The translations under genes and the position numbers were made by a program. From positions 28,779 to 92,778 of the forward strand of contig JADLFG010000064.1 of NCBI GenBank assembly GCA_020845695.1: a stretch of DNA of 64,000 nucleotides, read 5' to 3'. Below, piece by piece: positions 8,499-16,294 of the stretch. Under the pieces are notes generated by a model. The model was not told the origin of the DNA. It ran no database searches and saw nothing but the letters and a program-made list of their open reading frames with translations. Numbering within the stretch: position 1 is the first letter of the stretch; each line of letters starts with the position of its first letter. Source of the DNA: Thermoleophilia bacterium (GTDB lineage: Bacteria > Actinomycetota > Thermoleophilia > Gaiellales > Gaiellaceae).

Positions 8499-8506
8499 GG
8501 TTGCTT

Positions 8507-9430
8507 ATGGACACGCGGCAGCTTGCTGCGTTCTGCGCCGTGGTCGAGCAGCGGAGCTTCTCCCAGGCCGCCGAGCGGCTCGGCGTCACGCAGCCGGCGG
8601 TCAGCCTGCAGCTGCGGGCGCTCGAGGAGCGGCTGGGCCGGCGCCTTCTCGATCGCTCGGGCCGCCGGGTCGAGCCGACCGAGGCGGGCCAGCGTCTCTA
8701 TCCGGCGGCCCAGCGGGTGCTGCGGGCCGAGCAGCAGCTCCTCGACGAGCTCGCAGCCGGGGAGGACGCGGAGCTGCGCGGCGCGCTCGCGCTGGGTGCC
8801 TCGACCGGTCCCGGCGGGCGTCTCGTTCCCCTGCTCGCGTGCGAGTTCGCTCGGCGGCACCCGGCGCTCCGCATCGGCCTCTCGATCTCCGATACGCAGA
8901 CGGTGACGGACCGTGTCGCCGCCCGGGAGCTCGAGCTCGGGGTCGTCGGCGCGCGCACGCGCGCCCGCGCGCTCGAGTTCGAGCCGCTGGTCCGCGACGA
9001 GATCGTGCTCGCGGTGCCGCGCGGCCACCGGCTCGCCGGGCAGACGGTGGAGGCCGGCGACCTCGAAGGGGAGACCCTGATCGAGATGCAGGCGGGAGCC
9101 GGTGTTCGCCGGGTCGTCGAGGGCGAGCTCCGGCGCGCTCGCATTCGCCTCCACCCGGCGGCGAGAGTCGAGCTCGGTCTCCAGGAGTCGGTCAAGAGCG
9201 CGGTCCTCGCCGGCTACGGGGTCGGGTTCATCTCCCGGGCCGCGCTCGAGGAGGAGCTGGCGGCCGGAACACTCAGCATGGCGGCCGTCTCCGGCCTCGC
9301 TCCCTCGCGGCAGATCTACCTCGTCCGGGTCGCGGGTCGCATCCAGACCCTGGCCGGCCAGGAGTTCGCCGCGTTCGCTCGGGCTCACGCCGATGCGACC
9401 CACCGCGGGCGGCCAGACCCGTCAGAATGA
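8507..9430 (+). CDS. LysR-type transcriptional regulator
   Basis: 307 aa. An N-terminal winged helix-turn-helix (residues 1-62) carries the classic LysR pattern 'FSQAAERLGVTQPAVSLQLRALEERLGRRLLDR'; a periplasmic-binding-protein-like effector domain follows (about 90-295). The start at 8507 gives MDTRQLAAF, the standard LysR N-terminus. The next gene overlaps by 4 nt (ATGA), so the two may be co-expressed, though an MFS exporter further on is also a possible target. LysR regulators often act on a divergent gene, but here the neighbour upstream (DsbA-like) runs in the same direction. Effector unknown. Confidence 0.88.
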   Translation: MDTRQLAAFCAVVEQRSFSQAAERLGVTQPAVSLQLRALEERLGRRLLDRSGRRVEPTEAGQRLYPAAQRVLRAEQQLLDELAAGEDAELRGALALGASTGPGGRLVPLLACEFARRHPALRIGLSISDTQTVTDRVAARELELGVVGARTRARALEFEPLVRDEIVLAVPRGHRLAGQTVEAGDLEGETLIEMQAGAGVRRVVEGELRRARIRLHPAARVELGLQESVKSAVLAGYGVGFISRAALEEELAAGTLSMAAVSGLAPSRQIYLVRVAGRIQTLAGQEFAAFARAHADATHRGRPDPSE

Positions 9431-10080
9431 CGGGCGTGCACGACGACTTCCGGATCACCGTCGACTTCGACGAGGAGGCCGACGGCGCCGACCTGCTCGA
9501 GCGGCTCGGCGCCCGGCGGTTCGCTGCCGAGGAGCGGCGCCGGTTTGGCGACCGCGTGATCGTCAGCCGGGACGCCGCCCGCGTCTTCCTCTACGCGGCC
9601 TCGGAGGCCGGGGCGCGCGAGGTCGAGCGGCACGTTCGCCTCGAGGTCGAGGAGCAGGGCGCGGCGGCCCTCGTGGCCGTCGAGCGCTGGCACCCGGTCG
9701 AGGAGGCGTGGGTCGACGCCGCGGTGCCGCTGCCCGCCACGGCGGCGGAGCTTGCGGCCGAGGGGGCCCGTCGCGAGGCCCGCGAGGAGGCCGAGGCGCT
9801 CGCGAGCGGTCACGCGGACTGGGAGGTGCGGGTCGAGCTGCCCGACCATGCCGCCTGCGTCGCGCTGGCGGAGCGGCTGCAGGCCGAGGGAGTCCCCGTC
9901 GTTGCCCGGCACGCGTTTCTGCTCGCGGGGGCGATCAGCGAGGAACGTGCCGGAGAGCTCGCCGAGCGGCTGCGGCGGGAGCTCCCCGCGGCCACCGTGC
10001 ACGTCCAGGCCGGCGGGGAGATGGTCTGGGAGGTCGCCCCTCAGAACCCATTCGCCATCCTCGGCGGCCTCGGCGGCTGA
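9427..10080 (+). CDS. Conserved-looking protein of unknown function, two similar halves
   Basis: 217 aa, no recognised family. The protein seems to hold two related alpha/beta modules. Residues 5-72 begin 'DFRITVDFDEEADGADLLERLGARRF' and residues about 133-195 begin 'WEVRVELPDHAACVALAERLQAEGVPVV'; each has a strand, a helix with LxERL, and a second strand. The middle (about 95-130) is an Ala/Glu-rich helix. Soluble, acidic, no signal peptide. The ATG at 9427 overlaps the LysR stop; a GTG at 9436 with CAGAAT 7 nt before it is an alternative leaderless start. A ligand-binding or nuclease-regulating role would be a guess. Confidence 0.65.
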   Translation: MTGVHDDFRITVDFDEEADGADLLERLGARRFAAEERRRFGDRVIVSRDAARVFLYAASEAGAREVERHVRLEVEEQGAAALVAVERWHPVEEAWVDAAVPLPATAAELAAEGARREAREEAEALASGHADWEVRVELPDHAACVALAERLQAEGVPVVARHAFLLAGAISEERAGELAERLRRELPAATVHVQAGGEMVWEVAPQNPFAILGGLGG

Positions 10081-10104
10081 CGCCGCCAGCGCTGCCGCTT
10101 TCGC

Positions 10105-10110
10105 TAGAGT
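10105..10110 (+). promoter_or_regulatory. -10 box ahead of the MFS leader
   Basis: TAGAGT, 6 nt before an ATG at 10117. That ATG opens only a three-codon frame (Met-Arg-Pro-stop, 10117-10128), so the transcript has a long leader before the MFS gene. Confidence 0.5.
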
Positions 10111-10116
10111 CCGCGC

Positions 10117-10251
10117 ATGCGTCCGTGACGCCCGCCCGGCGTACGCCCCCCGGGGCTCCCGGAGTCCCGCGCTCGCTGCTCGGGGGCGCCCGCCAGGCGG
10201 CTGGACGGCTCCGGCCAGCGCCGCTGCGCCCGGATGAGAAAGCAAGCTGCC
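10117..10251 (+). promoter_or_regulatory. Structured 5' leader of the MFS gene with a three-codon mini-ORF
   Basis: From the expected transcript start at 10117 to the likely MFS start there are 117-135 nt. The leader opens with ATG CGT CCG TGA. Further on it can fold a hairpin: the left arm near 10196-10204 (GGCGGCTGG) pairs with CCAGCGCC at about 10213-10220. No known riboswitch class was recognised. It may be a translation-coupled attenuator, but this is inference. Confidence 0.35.
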
Positions 10252-11520
10252 ATGACCGCTCCGAGGATCATCCAACCGTTGCGAATCCGCGACTTCGCCG
10301 TGCTCTTCTTCGGGCTCGTGACCGCGCTGCTCGGGGACGGGATCTACCTGGTCGCGATTGCGTGGCAGGTTTACGAGCTCTCGAACGCGCCGACGGCGCT
10401 GTCGATCGTCGGGGTCGCCACCACGGTCCCGCTGGTCGCGTTCGTCCTCGTCGGTGGGGTCGTCTCCGACCGGACCGACCGGCGCCGGGTGATGATCGGC
10501 GCCGACCTGGCGCGGGTGGTCGCATTCGGGCTGATCGCCGGGCTGTCGCTCACGGGCAGCCTCGAGCTCTGGCACCTGTTCGCGATCGTCGCCCTCTACG
10601 GACTCGGCGAGGCGTTCTTCGGGCCCGCGTTCGCCGCGATCGTGCCGGACATCGTCCCAACCGATCGGCTCGTCGAGGCGAACTCCCTCAACCAGCTCGC
10701 GCGGCCGCTCGCGCAGCGACTCGCCGGCCCCGCGCTCGGGGGCGCGGTGATCGCGCTGGCCGGTCCGGGTGGCGCCTTCGCCCTCGCCGCCGGCCTGTTC
10801 GGGGTCTCCGCGGCGGCGCTGCTCCTGCTCGAGCGCCGGCCGCCGCCGCCCGCCTCGGGGCGCTCGTTCCGGCGGGACGTGCGCGAGGGGTACCGCTTCG
10901 TGCGCTCGCAGGTCTGGATCTGGGGGACGCTCGTCTCGGGCTGCGTGACGCTGCTCTTCTTTTGGGGGCCGTACGAGGTCCTGATCCCCTACCTCGTCAA
11001 GAACGAGCTCGGCGGCGGCGCCGACGATCTCGGTCTCATCTTCGCGAGCGGGGGGGTCGGCGCGATCGCCGCGGCGATCGCGATCGCGCAGCGAGGCCTG
11101 CCCCGGCGCCACATCACGTTCATGTACGCGACCTGGACACTCGGGTCGCTGACGATCGCCGTCTACGGGGTCGCGAGCGAGCTCTGGCAGGCGATGGTCG
11201 CGAGCTTCGTCGAGGGGGCGTGCTTCGCGGCCGGCATGATCGTGTGGGGCACGCTCCTGCACCGGCTCGTGCCCCCGGGGCTGCTCGGCCGCGTCGAGGG
11301 CTTCGACTGGCTCGTCTCGGTTGCGCTCGTCCCGGCCTCGTTCGCTCTCACCGGCCCGGTCGCCGAGCTCGCCGGCACCCACGAGACGTTGCTGGGCGCC
11401 GCGGTGCTCGGGGGGCTCGGCGCGCTCGCGTTCCTCTTCCTGCCGGGGATGCGCGACACCGAGCGGATCGGGCTCGCAGCTGCGAGCGAGTCAATAAGAA
11501 CTCCTAATCCCATGTATTAG
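10234..11520 (+). CDS. MFS transporter, drug-exporter type
   Basis: 428 aa from the ATG at 10234 (422 aa from the ATG at 10252, MTAPRIIQPL, which is an equally good start). Major facilitator superfamily, closest in pattern to the MFS_3/enterobactin-exporter-like group with 12 membrane segments. The first starts near residue 22 ('DFAVLFFGLVTALLGDGIYLVAIAW'), and the signature loop between segments 2 and 3 is 'GGVVSDRTDRRRVMIGADLARV' (about 75-96). It likely exports a small molecule by proton antiport; the substrate is unknown. The last seven codons overlap the AT-rich control region of the following operon. Confidence 0.82.
   Translation: MRKQAAMTAPRIIQPLRIRDFAVLFFGLVTALLGDGIYLVAIAWQVYELSNAPTALSIVGVATTVPLVAFVLVGGVVSDRTDRRRVMIGADLARVVAFGLIAGLSLTGSLELWHLFAIVALYGLGEAFFGPAFAAIVPDIVPTDRLVEANSLNQLARPLAQRLAGPALGGAVIALAGPGGAFALAAGLFGVSAAALLLLERRPPPPASGRSFRRDVREGYRFVRSQVWIWGTLVSGCVTLLFFWGPYEVLIPYLVKNELGGGADDLGLIFASGGVGAIAAAIAIAQRGLPRRHITFMYATWTLGSLTIAVYGVASELWQAMVASFVEGACFAAGMIVWGTLLHRLVPPGLLGRVEGFDWLVSVALVPASFALTGPVAELAGTHETLLGAAVLGGLGALAFLFLPGMRDTERIGLAAASESIRTPNPMY
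11504..11520. promoter_or_regulatory. Inverted repeat in an AT-rich control region
   Basis: CTAAT (11504-11508) and ATTAG (11516-11520) form a 5-bp inverted repeat, directly followed by GTAT-N6-ATAC (11514-11527). The patch 11490-11540 is far less GC-rich than its surroundings and lies just before the -10 box at 11532, so it is a plausible operator for the flavoprotein/sulfur operon. The regulator is not known. Confidence 0.4.
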
Positions 11521-11531
11521 TCTATACGTGG

Positions 11532-11537
11532 TAGAAT
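11532..11537 (+). promoter_or_regulatory. -10 box of leaderless promoter (flavoprotein operon)
   Basis: TAGAAT lies 6 nt before the GTG at 11544; one of the best TATAAT matches in the window. Confidence 0.65.
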
Positions 11538-11543
11538 GAGGTC

Positions 11544-12752
11544 GTGCCCGATTCCCTCGGCGTCGACGTGCTCGTGGTCGGAAGCGGCGCGTCCGGCCTC
11601 GCAGCCGCGCTCGCGGCGCGCGGCGCGGGCGAGCGGGTCGCGCTCGTGACCAAGGGGTCGCTCCAGTCGTCGAACTCGGCGAAAGCGCAGGGAGGGATCC
11701 AGGCGGCGGTGGGCGAGGACGACTCGCCGGAGCTGCACGCGGAGGACGTGTGGCGCAGCTCCCACGAGACCGCCGATCGCGCGCTCGTCGGCGTCATGAC
11801 CTCGGATGGTCCCGCCGCGATCGCCTGGCTCGAGCGCCACGGAGTCGCGTTCACCCGTCAGAATGGGACCTACCGGCTCGCGCGCTGCGGCGGCGCGAGC
11901 CGGCCCCGTCTGCTCCAGGTCGGCGATCGTACGGGCCACGCGATCACGACGGCGCTGCGCGGCGCGCTCGCGCGGTCGGGCGCGACGGCGCTGCCGCGCC
12001 GCCCGCTGCGCGCGCTGCGGCGCTCGGAGCACGGCTTCGTCGCGACCTGCGGCGCCGCCGGCGGCGGCGAGGTCGAGATCACCGCGGGCGCGGTCGTTCT
12101 GGCCGCGGGGGGTCGCTGCTTCCGCGAGGCCGAGCTGCGGGGTGAGCTCTCGACGAACCATCCCGGCGCGACCGGGGAGGCGACCGAGCTCGCGGTCGGG
12201 CTGGGCGCCCGGACACGCGACCTCGACGCGCTCCAGTACCACCCGACCGGGGCCGTCTGGCCCGCGGCCCTGCGCGGCTACGCGGTCCCCGAGACGACCC
12301 GCGCCTACGGGGCGACGCTGCTCAACGCCGTCGGGGAGCGCTTCGTCGACGAGCTTGCCCCACGCGACGTGGTGGCCGCTGCGATCCTGCGCGAGATCGC
12401 CGAGGGCCGCGGGGTGGCCGCCCCCGACGGGCGCCCGGCCGTCTGGCTCGACACGACCGCGATCTCCCCCGGTGACTTCGAGCTCTCGCTCCCGTACATG
12501 CTGCGCCGCTACCGTGCCGCTGGCGTCGACCCACTCGCCGGGCCGGTGCTCACGCACCCCGTCCTCCACTACCAAAACGGCGGCCTCGTGATCGACGCGC
12601 GGGGCGAGACGGCCGTCGAGGGGCTGTTCGCGTGCGGGGAGATCGCGGGCGGGACGCACGGGCGCAACCGCATGATGGGGAACTCGCTGCTCGAATGCGT
12701 GGTCTTCGGCCGGCGCGCCGGGGCGGCGGCCGCGGAGAAAGCGAGGTCGTGA
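11544..12752 (+). CDS. L-aspartate oxidase / fumarate reductase-like flavoprotein (short form)
   Basis: FAD-dependent flavoprotein of the NadB/SdhA/FrdA family, 402 aa. Visible: dinucleotide-binding 'VLVVGSGASGLAAALAA' (about 8-24), the 'SSNSAKAQGGIQA' segment that carries the FAD-linked Ser/Gln, 'YHPTGAVW' (about 233), the active-site Arg region 'PETTRAYGATLLN' and 'ELAPRDVVA' (about 270-277), 'HYQNGG' (about 336) and 'GRNRMMGNSLLEC' near the C-terminus. The C-terminal helical domain of full NadB (about 540 aa) is missing. No nadA or nadC lies nearby; fumarase genes follow 1 nt on. It may therefore be a soluble fumarate reductase or an oxidase for a C4 or sulfo-analogue acid, as well as a NadB. 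Function class is sure, substrate is not. Confidence 0.72.
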   Translation: MPDSLGVDVLVVGSGASGLAAALAARGAGERVALVTKGSLQSSNSAKAQGGIQAAVGEDDSPELHAEDVWRSSHETADRALVGVMTSDGPAAIAWLERHGVAFTRQNGTYRLARCGGASRPRLLQVGDRTGHAITTALRGALARSGATALPRRPLRALRRSEHGFVATCGAAGGGEVEITAGAVVLAAGGRCFREAELRGELSTNHPGATGEATELAVGLGARTRDLDALQYHPTGAVWPAALRGYAVPETTRAYGATLLNAVGERFVDELAPRDVVAAAILREIAEGRGVAAPDGRPAVWLDTTAISPGDFELSLPYMLRRYRAAGVDPLAGPVLTHPVLHYQNGGLVIDARGETAVEGLFACGEIAGGTHGRNRMMGNSLLECVVFGRRAGAAAAEKARS

Positions 12753-12753
12753 G

Positions 12754-13662
12754 GTGGATGCCGTAGGTGCCGGCTCGGGCCGGCCCGTCGAGCGGGTGAT
12801 CGAGGATGCGGCGGCCCACCTCTACGTGTGGGCGCTCAGGGACATCCCGCAGGACCTGCGGGCTGCGCTCGCCGCCGCGCGGGAGCGGGAGACCTCGGTG
12901 CCGGGTCGCCGCGTGCTCGACACGATCGTCAAGAACGTCGAGGTCGCCGACCGCGAGCGCAACCTCGTCTGCCAGGACACGGGACTCGCCGTCTTCTACT
13001 GCAGGGTCGGGGAGGGCTTCCCGCTCCACCCGGCCCGCATCTACGAGGCGCTGCGCCGCGGCACGGAGCGCGCGACGGTCGACCACCCGCTGCGCTCGAA
13101 CACGGTGCACACGCTGACCCGCGAGAACACCGGCCCGAACGTCGGCCATCGCGTCCCGATCGTCCACTGGGACTTCGTCACCGGCAGCGACGCGCTCGAC
13201 GTCAAGTGCGTGCCGAAGGGCTCCGGCTCCGAGAACATGAGCTTCCTGAAGATGTGCGTCCCGGCCGACGGCGTCGCCGGGATCAAGCGGTTCGTCCTCG
13301 ACTCGATCGTGGGTGCGGGTGGCAAGCCATGCCCCCCCGGTATCGTCGGGGTCGGCATCGGCGGCTCGGCCGACTATGCCATGCACCTCGCCAAGGAGGC
13401 GATCGCGCGGCCGATCGGGACCCGCAACCCGGACCCCGAGGTGGCGAGGCTCGAGGAGGAGCTCTTCGGGCTGCTCAACGAGACCGGGATCGGCCCGATG
13501 GGCCTCGGTGGCGACGTGACGGTGCTCCAGTGCCACGTCGAGCACGCGGACACGCACATGACGCTCAACCCGGTCGCCGTCAACTACCAGTGCTGGGCGG
13601 CGCGACGCGCGAGCGCGCGCGTCGCCGCCGACGGCACGGTCAGCTTCGACAGGGACGCCTGA
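12754..13662 (+). CDS. fumA: Fumarate hydratase class I, alpha subunit
   Basis: 302 aa, the N-terminal half of iron-sulfur class I fumarases, here a separate subunit as in many archaea and anaerobes; L-tartrate dehydratase alpha is a close alternative. The three cysteines expected to bind the [4Fe-4S] cluster are seen in 'NLVCQDTGLAVF' (about 70), 'GSGSENMSFLKMCVPA' (about 169) and 'LGGDVTVLQCHVEHADTHM' (about 254). Catalyses fumarate to malate with the beta subunit encoded next. GTG start 1 nt after the flavoprotein stop; the stop shares a base with the next ATG (TGATG). Confidence 0.87.
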   Translation: MDAVGAGSGRPVERVIEDAAAHLYVWALRDIPQDLRAALAAARERETSVPGRRVLDTIVKNVEVADRERNLVCQDTGLAVFYCRVGEGFPLHPARIYEALRRGTERATVDHPLRSNTVHTLTRENTGPNVGHRVPIVHWDFVTGSDALDVKCVPKGSGSENMSFLKMCVPADGVAGIKRFVLDSIVGAGGKPCPPGIVGVGIGGSADYAMHLAKEAIARPIGTRNPDPEVARLEEELFGLLNETGIGPMGLGGDVTVLQCHVEHADTHMTLNPVAVNYQCWAARRASARVAADGTVSFDRDA

Positions 13663-14246
13663 TGGCAGAGCACCGGCTCACCTTTCCCACCGATGAGGCG
13701 CACATCCGCGATCTGCGCGCCGGTGACTCGGTCATCGTCGACGGGCACATCGTCGGGATCCGGGACCGCACGCAGATTCGGATGTTCGACGAGGGCCGCC
13801 GGCCCCGGCTCGACCTGCGGGGCGCGTTGCTCCTGCACACGGCCCCGAACGTGCGCAGGGTCGGCGAGGGGCGCTACGAGAAGATCTGCATCGGAACGAC
13901 CACGAGCGCCCGCATGGCCCGCTTCACCGAGGGGCTCGGGCGCGACTACGGCGTGCGCGCGATCTGCGGCAAGGGCGGTCTGCCCGACGAGGTGATCGAG
14001 CCGATGCGCCGGCTCGGCCTGGTCTACCTCGCGATCGTCGGCGGCGCGGCCGCGCTCGAGACGACCCAGATCGAGGAGATCGAGGCGGTCGAGTGGGAAG
14101 ACCTGATGCCCGAGTGCCTGTGGCTGTTTCGAGTCCGGGATTTCGGGCCGCTGACGGTCGGGATCGACTCGCACGGGAACTCGCTCTACCACGACGTCCA
14201 GGCGGAGGCACGCAGGCGGCTGGAGGCCCTCTATGAGCGGCTCTGA
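13662..14246 (+). CDS. fumB: Fumarate hydratase class I, beta subunit
   Basis: 194 aa, the C-terminal (FumB/TtdB) half of class I fumarase. Signatures: 'IRDLRAGDSVIVDGHIVGIRDRTQIRM' at 14-40, 'LLLHTAPNVRR' (about 58-68), 'IGTTTSARMARF' (about 81) and 'AICGKGGLPDEV' (about 103). Forms a complex with the alpha subunit. The ATG at 13662 overlaps the alpha stop, and the ComA gene starts 14 nt before this gene ends, so the three are strongly coupled. It could also be a tartrate or related hydroxyacid dehydratase. Confidence 0.87.
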   Translation: MAEHRLTFPTDEAHIRDLRAGDSVIVDGHIVGIRDRTQIRMFDEGRRPRLDLRGALLLHTAPNVRRVGEGRYEKICIGTTTSARMARFTEGLGRDYGVRAICGKGGLPDEVIEPMRRLGLVYLAIVGGAAALETTQIEEIEAVEWEDLMPECLWLFRVRDFGPLTVGIDSHGNSLYHDVQAEARRRLEALYERL

Positions 14247-15012
14247 GCGGTTCCTCGACGTTCCGAAGCGCTCGCCGAAGCCCCGCGTCCGCGGGCTTAC
14301 CCACGTGATCGACAAGGGCCTGAGTCTGCGGGAGATCGAGGGGCTGTTCGACACGGCCGGCGACTACGTCGACATCGTCAAGCTCGGCTGGGGCACCTCG
14401 TACGTGACGTGCAACCTCGAGCAGAAGGTCGCGCTCTACCGCTCCCTCGACGTGCCGGTCGTGTGCGGCGGCACCCTCTTCGAGGCCGCTGTCGGGCTCG
14501 GCCGGCTCGACGAGTACCGCCGTTGGCTCATCCACAACCGCTTCTCACACGTCGAGATCTCGGACGGCACCGTCGAGCTGCCGCGCGAGCGCAAGCTCGC
14601 GCTGATCGCGGAGCTCGCGCGTGACTTCGTCGTCCTCTCCGAGGTCGGGTCGAAGGACGCCGAGGTCGTGTTCGCGCCCTACCAGTGGGTCGAGTGGATC
14701 CGCGAGGAGCTCGCCGCGGGCGCCTGGAAGGTGATCACCGAGGGCCGTGAGGGCGGTACCGCCGGCATCTACCGCGAGACCGGCGAGATGCGCACCGGGC
14801 TGATCGACGAGATCGCCCACTCGATCGACGTCGAGCAGGTGATCTTCGAGGCGCCGGCCAAGGCGGCCCAGGCCTGGTTCGTCAAGCGCTTCGGCCCCGA
14901 GGTCAACCTCGGGAACATCCCGCCGGACGAGGTGATCCCGCTCGAGACGCTCAGGCTCGGCCTGCGCGCCGACACGCTCCGCGAGCTCCTGCTCGGAGAG
15001 GGGCCCCGGTGA
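14233..15012 (+). CDS. comA: Phosphosulfolactate synthase (ComA family)
   Basis: 259 aa TIM-barrel enzyme that adds sulfite to phosphoenolpyruvate to give (2R)-phospho-3-sulfolactate. This is the first step of coenzyme M synthesis in methanogens and some bacteria, and of sulfolactate formation in Bacillus (YitD). Signatures: '[15 protein letters not shown]' (about 17-31), '[14 protein letters not shown]' (about 46), '[14 protein letters not shown]' (about 103), '[11 protein letters not shown]' and '[16 protein letters not shown]' (about 166-181). It lies directly before APS reductase, which makes sulfite, and their ends overlap. ComB (phosphatase) and ComC (dehydrogenase) are not in the window, so the final product is open. 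Confidence 0.86.
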   Translation: MSGSERFLDVPKRSPKPRVRGLTHVIDKGLSLREIEGLFDTAGDYVDIVKLGWGTSYVTCNLEQKVALYRSLDVPVVCGGTLFEAAVGLGRLDEYRRWLIHNRFSHVEISDGTVELPRERKLALIAELARDFVVLSEVGSKDAEVVFAPYQWVEWIREELAAGAWKVITEGREGGTAGIYRETGEMRTGLIDEIAHSIDVEQVIFEAPAKAAQAWFVKRFGPEVNLGNIPPDEVIPLETLRLGLRADTLRELLLGEGPR

Positions 15013-15698
15013 CGATCAGGCTCTCCCCGGGCGCGAGCGAGCTCGAGCAGCTCGGCGCGGAGGATCTGATCCGCTGGGCGCACGCCGAGTTCGGCGAGCG
15101 CCTCTGCCTCACCTGCTCGTGGCAGAAGCAGTCCTCGGTGCTCGTGCACATGGTCGCCGAGCTCGGGCTCGATATCGACGTGATCGAGCTCGACACCCAG
15201 CTCTTCTTCCGCGAGACGTACGAGACGCGCGACCGCCTCGTCGAGCGCTACGGGCTGACGCTGATCCGGCCGAACGTGCTGACGGTCGCCGAGCAACACG
15301 CGGCCGAGGGCCCGAACCTCTGGGAGACCGACCCGGATCGCTGTTGCCACATCCGCAAAGTCGAGCCGCTGATCGAGGCGCTCGGGCCCTACGACGCCTG
15401 GATCTCGGGCATCAGGCGAGACCAGTCGCCCAGCCGTGCCGGCACCCCGAAGGTGGAGCGCTCGGAGCGCTACGGCGTCTGGAAGGTCTACCCGCTCGCG
15501 GACTGGGACGAGAAACGCGTGTGGTCGTACATCATGGCCAACGACATCCCGTACAACCCCCTCCACGACGCCGGCTACCGGTCGATTGGCTGCATCCCCT
15601 GCACCCGACCGATCGGCCCCGAGGAGGAGGAACGTGCCGGCCGCTGGGCCGGCTCGGACAAGCTCGAATGTGGCATCCACGAGGAAAGGGACACATGA
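15009..15698 (+). CDS. cysH: Phosphoadenylyl/adenylyl-sulfate reductase, [4Fe-4S] APS type
   Basis: 229 aa. Reduces activated sulfate to sulfite using thioredoxin. The two cysteine pairs that bind the [4Fe-4S] cluster of APS reductases are both present, '[12 protein letters not shown]' (about 115-116) and 'GCIPCTRPI' (about 198-201), and the catalytic cysteine is in 'LECGIHE' near the C-terminus. This cluster marks preference for APS over PAPS. The ATP-PPase-type binding site starts at '[13 protein letters not shown]'. GTG start overlaps the ComA stop (GTGA); ATGA overlap with cysC. Confidence 0.9.
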   Translation: MTIRLSPGASELEQLGAEDLIRWAHAEFGERLCLTCSWQKQSSVLVHMVAELGLDIDVIELDTQLFFRETYETRDRLVERYGLTLIRPNVLTVAEQHAAEGPNLWETDPDRCCHIRKVEPLIEALGPYDAWISGIRRDQSPSRAGTPKVERSERYGVWKVYPLADWDEKRVWSYIMANDIPYNPLHDAGYRSIGCIPCTRPIGPEEEERAGRWAGSDKLECGIHEERDT

Positions 15699-16294
15699 GC
15701 GACAACATCCATCCCGTCGACCACCCCGAGTCCGACCGGGTCGCCGGCGGCGGCTTCACCCTCTGGTTCACCGGGCTCTCGGGCGCCGGCAAGACCACGA
15801 TCGCGCACCTCGTCGGCCCCGAGCTCGAGGAGCGTGGCAAGATCGTCGAGTACCTCGACGGCGACGTCGTTCGCACGCACCTCTCGAAGGGCCTCGGCTT
15901 CTCGAAGGAAGACCGGGACACGAACATCGAGCGGATCGGCTGGGTCGCCTCGCGCCTCACCCGTCACGGCGCCGCCGTGATCGTGGCCGCGATCTCCCCT
16001 TACCGGGAGACTCGGGAGACGGCCCGGCGGCTCGTCGAGCAGTACGGTCCGTTCGTCGAGGTGCACGTCCACGCCTCCGTCGATGAGTGCGCCAGACGCG
16101 ACGTCAAGGGCCTGTACGCGAAGGCGTTCGCGGGCGAGATCAAGGGCTTCACCGGCGTCGACGATCCGTACGAGGCCCCGGAGGGCGCCGAGATCTCGGT
16201 CGACACGGAAGCGCGAAGCCCCGGGGAGAGCGCCGCGCTGATCATGGCCAGGCTCGAGGAGCTCGGCCTCGTCGAGAGCCGGGTGGGAGCGTGA
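15695..16294 (+). CDS. cysC: Adenylyl-sulfate kinase
   Basis: 199 aa. Phosphorylates APS to PAPS. Walker A '[11 protein letters not shown]' (about 25-35), '[28 protein letters not shown]' (about 54-81) with the APS-binding Asp-Gly-Asp and Arg residues, '[14 protein letters not shown]' (about 107) and the lid region '[23 protein letters not shown]'. Because the reductase here is the APS type, PAPS is not needed for sulfite formation. A role in feeding the five sulfotransferases encoded at 21982-39917 is therefore likely (inference). ATGA and GTGA overlaps on both sides. Confidence 0.92.
   Translation: MSDNIHPVDHPESDRVAGGGFTLWFTGLSGAGKTTIAHLVGPELEERGKIVEYLDGDVVRTHLSKGLGFSKEDRDTNIERIGWVASRLTRHGAAVIVAAISPYRETRETARRLVEQYGPFVEVHVHASVDECARRDVKGLYAKAFAGEIKGFTGVDDPYEAPEGAEISVDTEARSPGESAALIMARLEELGLVESRVGA

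Noticed and set aside
9385..11382. Minus-strand open frame opposite the unknown protein and MFS genes
   Set aside because: Charged low-complexity product without domains; the plus-strand MFS is clearly coding.
11544..12752. Firm naming as nadB
   Set aside because: Short form without the C-terminal domain, no nadA/nadC nearby, and fumarase follows; the flavoprotein family is clear but the substrate is not.
14233..15012. ComA as a sign of a methanogen or archaeal origin
   Set aside because: The family also occurs in Bacillus and in bacterial coenzyme M pathways; codon style and GC content match the neighbours, so no recent transfer is seen.
15119..15694. Upstream extension of the cysC frame
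   Set aside because: Overlaps cysH in another frame; the APS kinase family starts near the ATG at 15695 with a 4-nt overlap.
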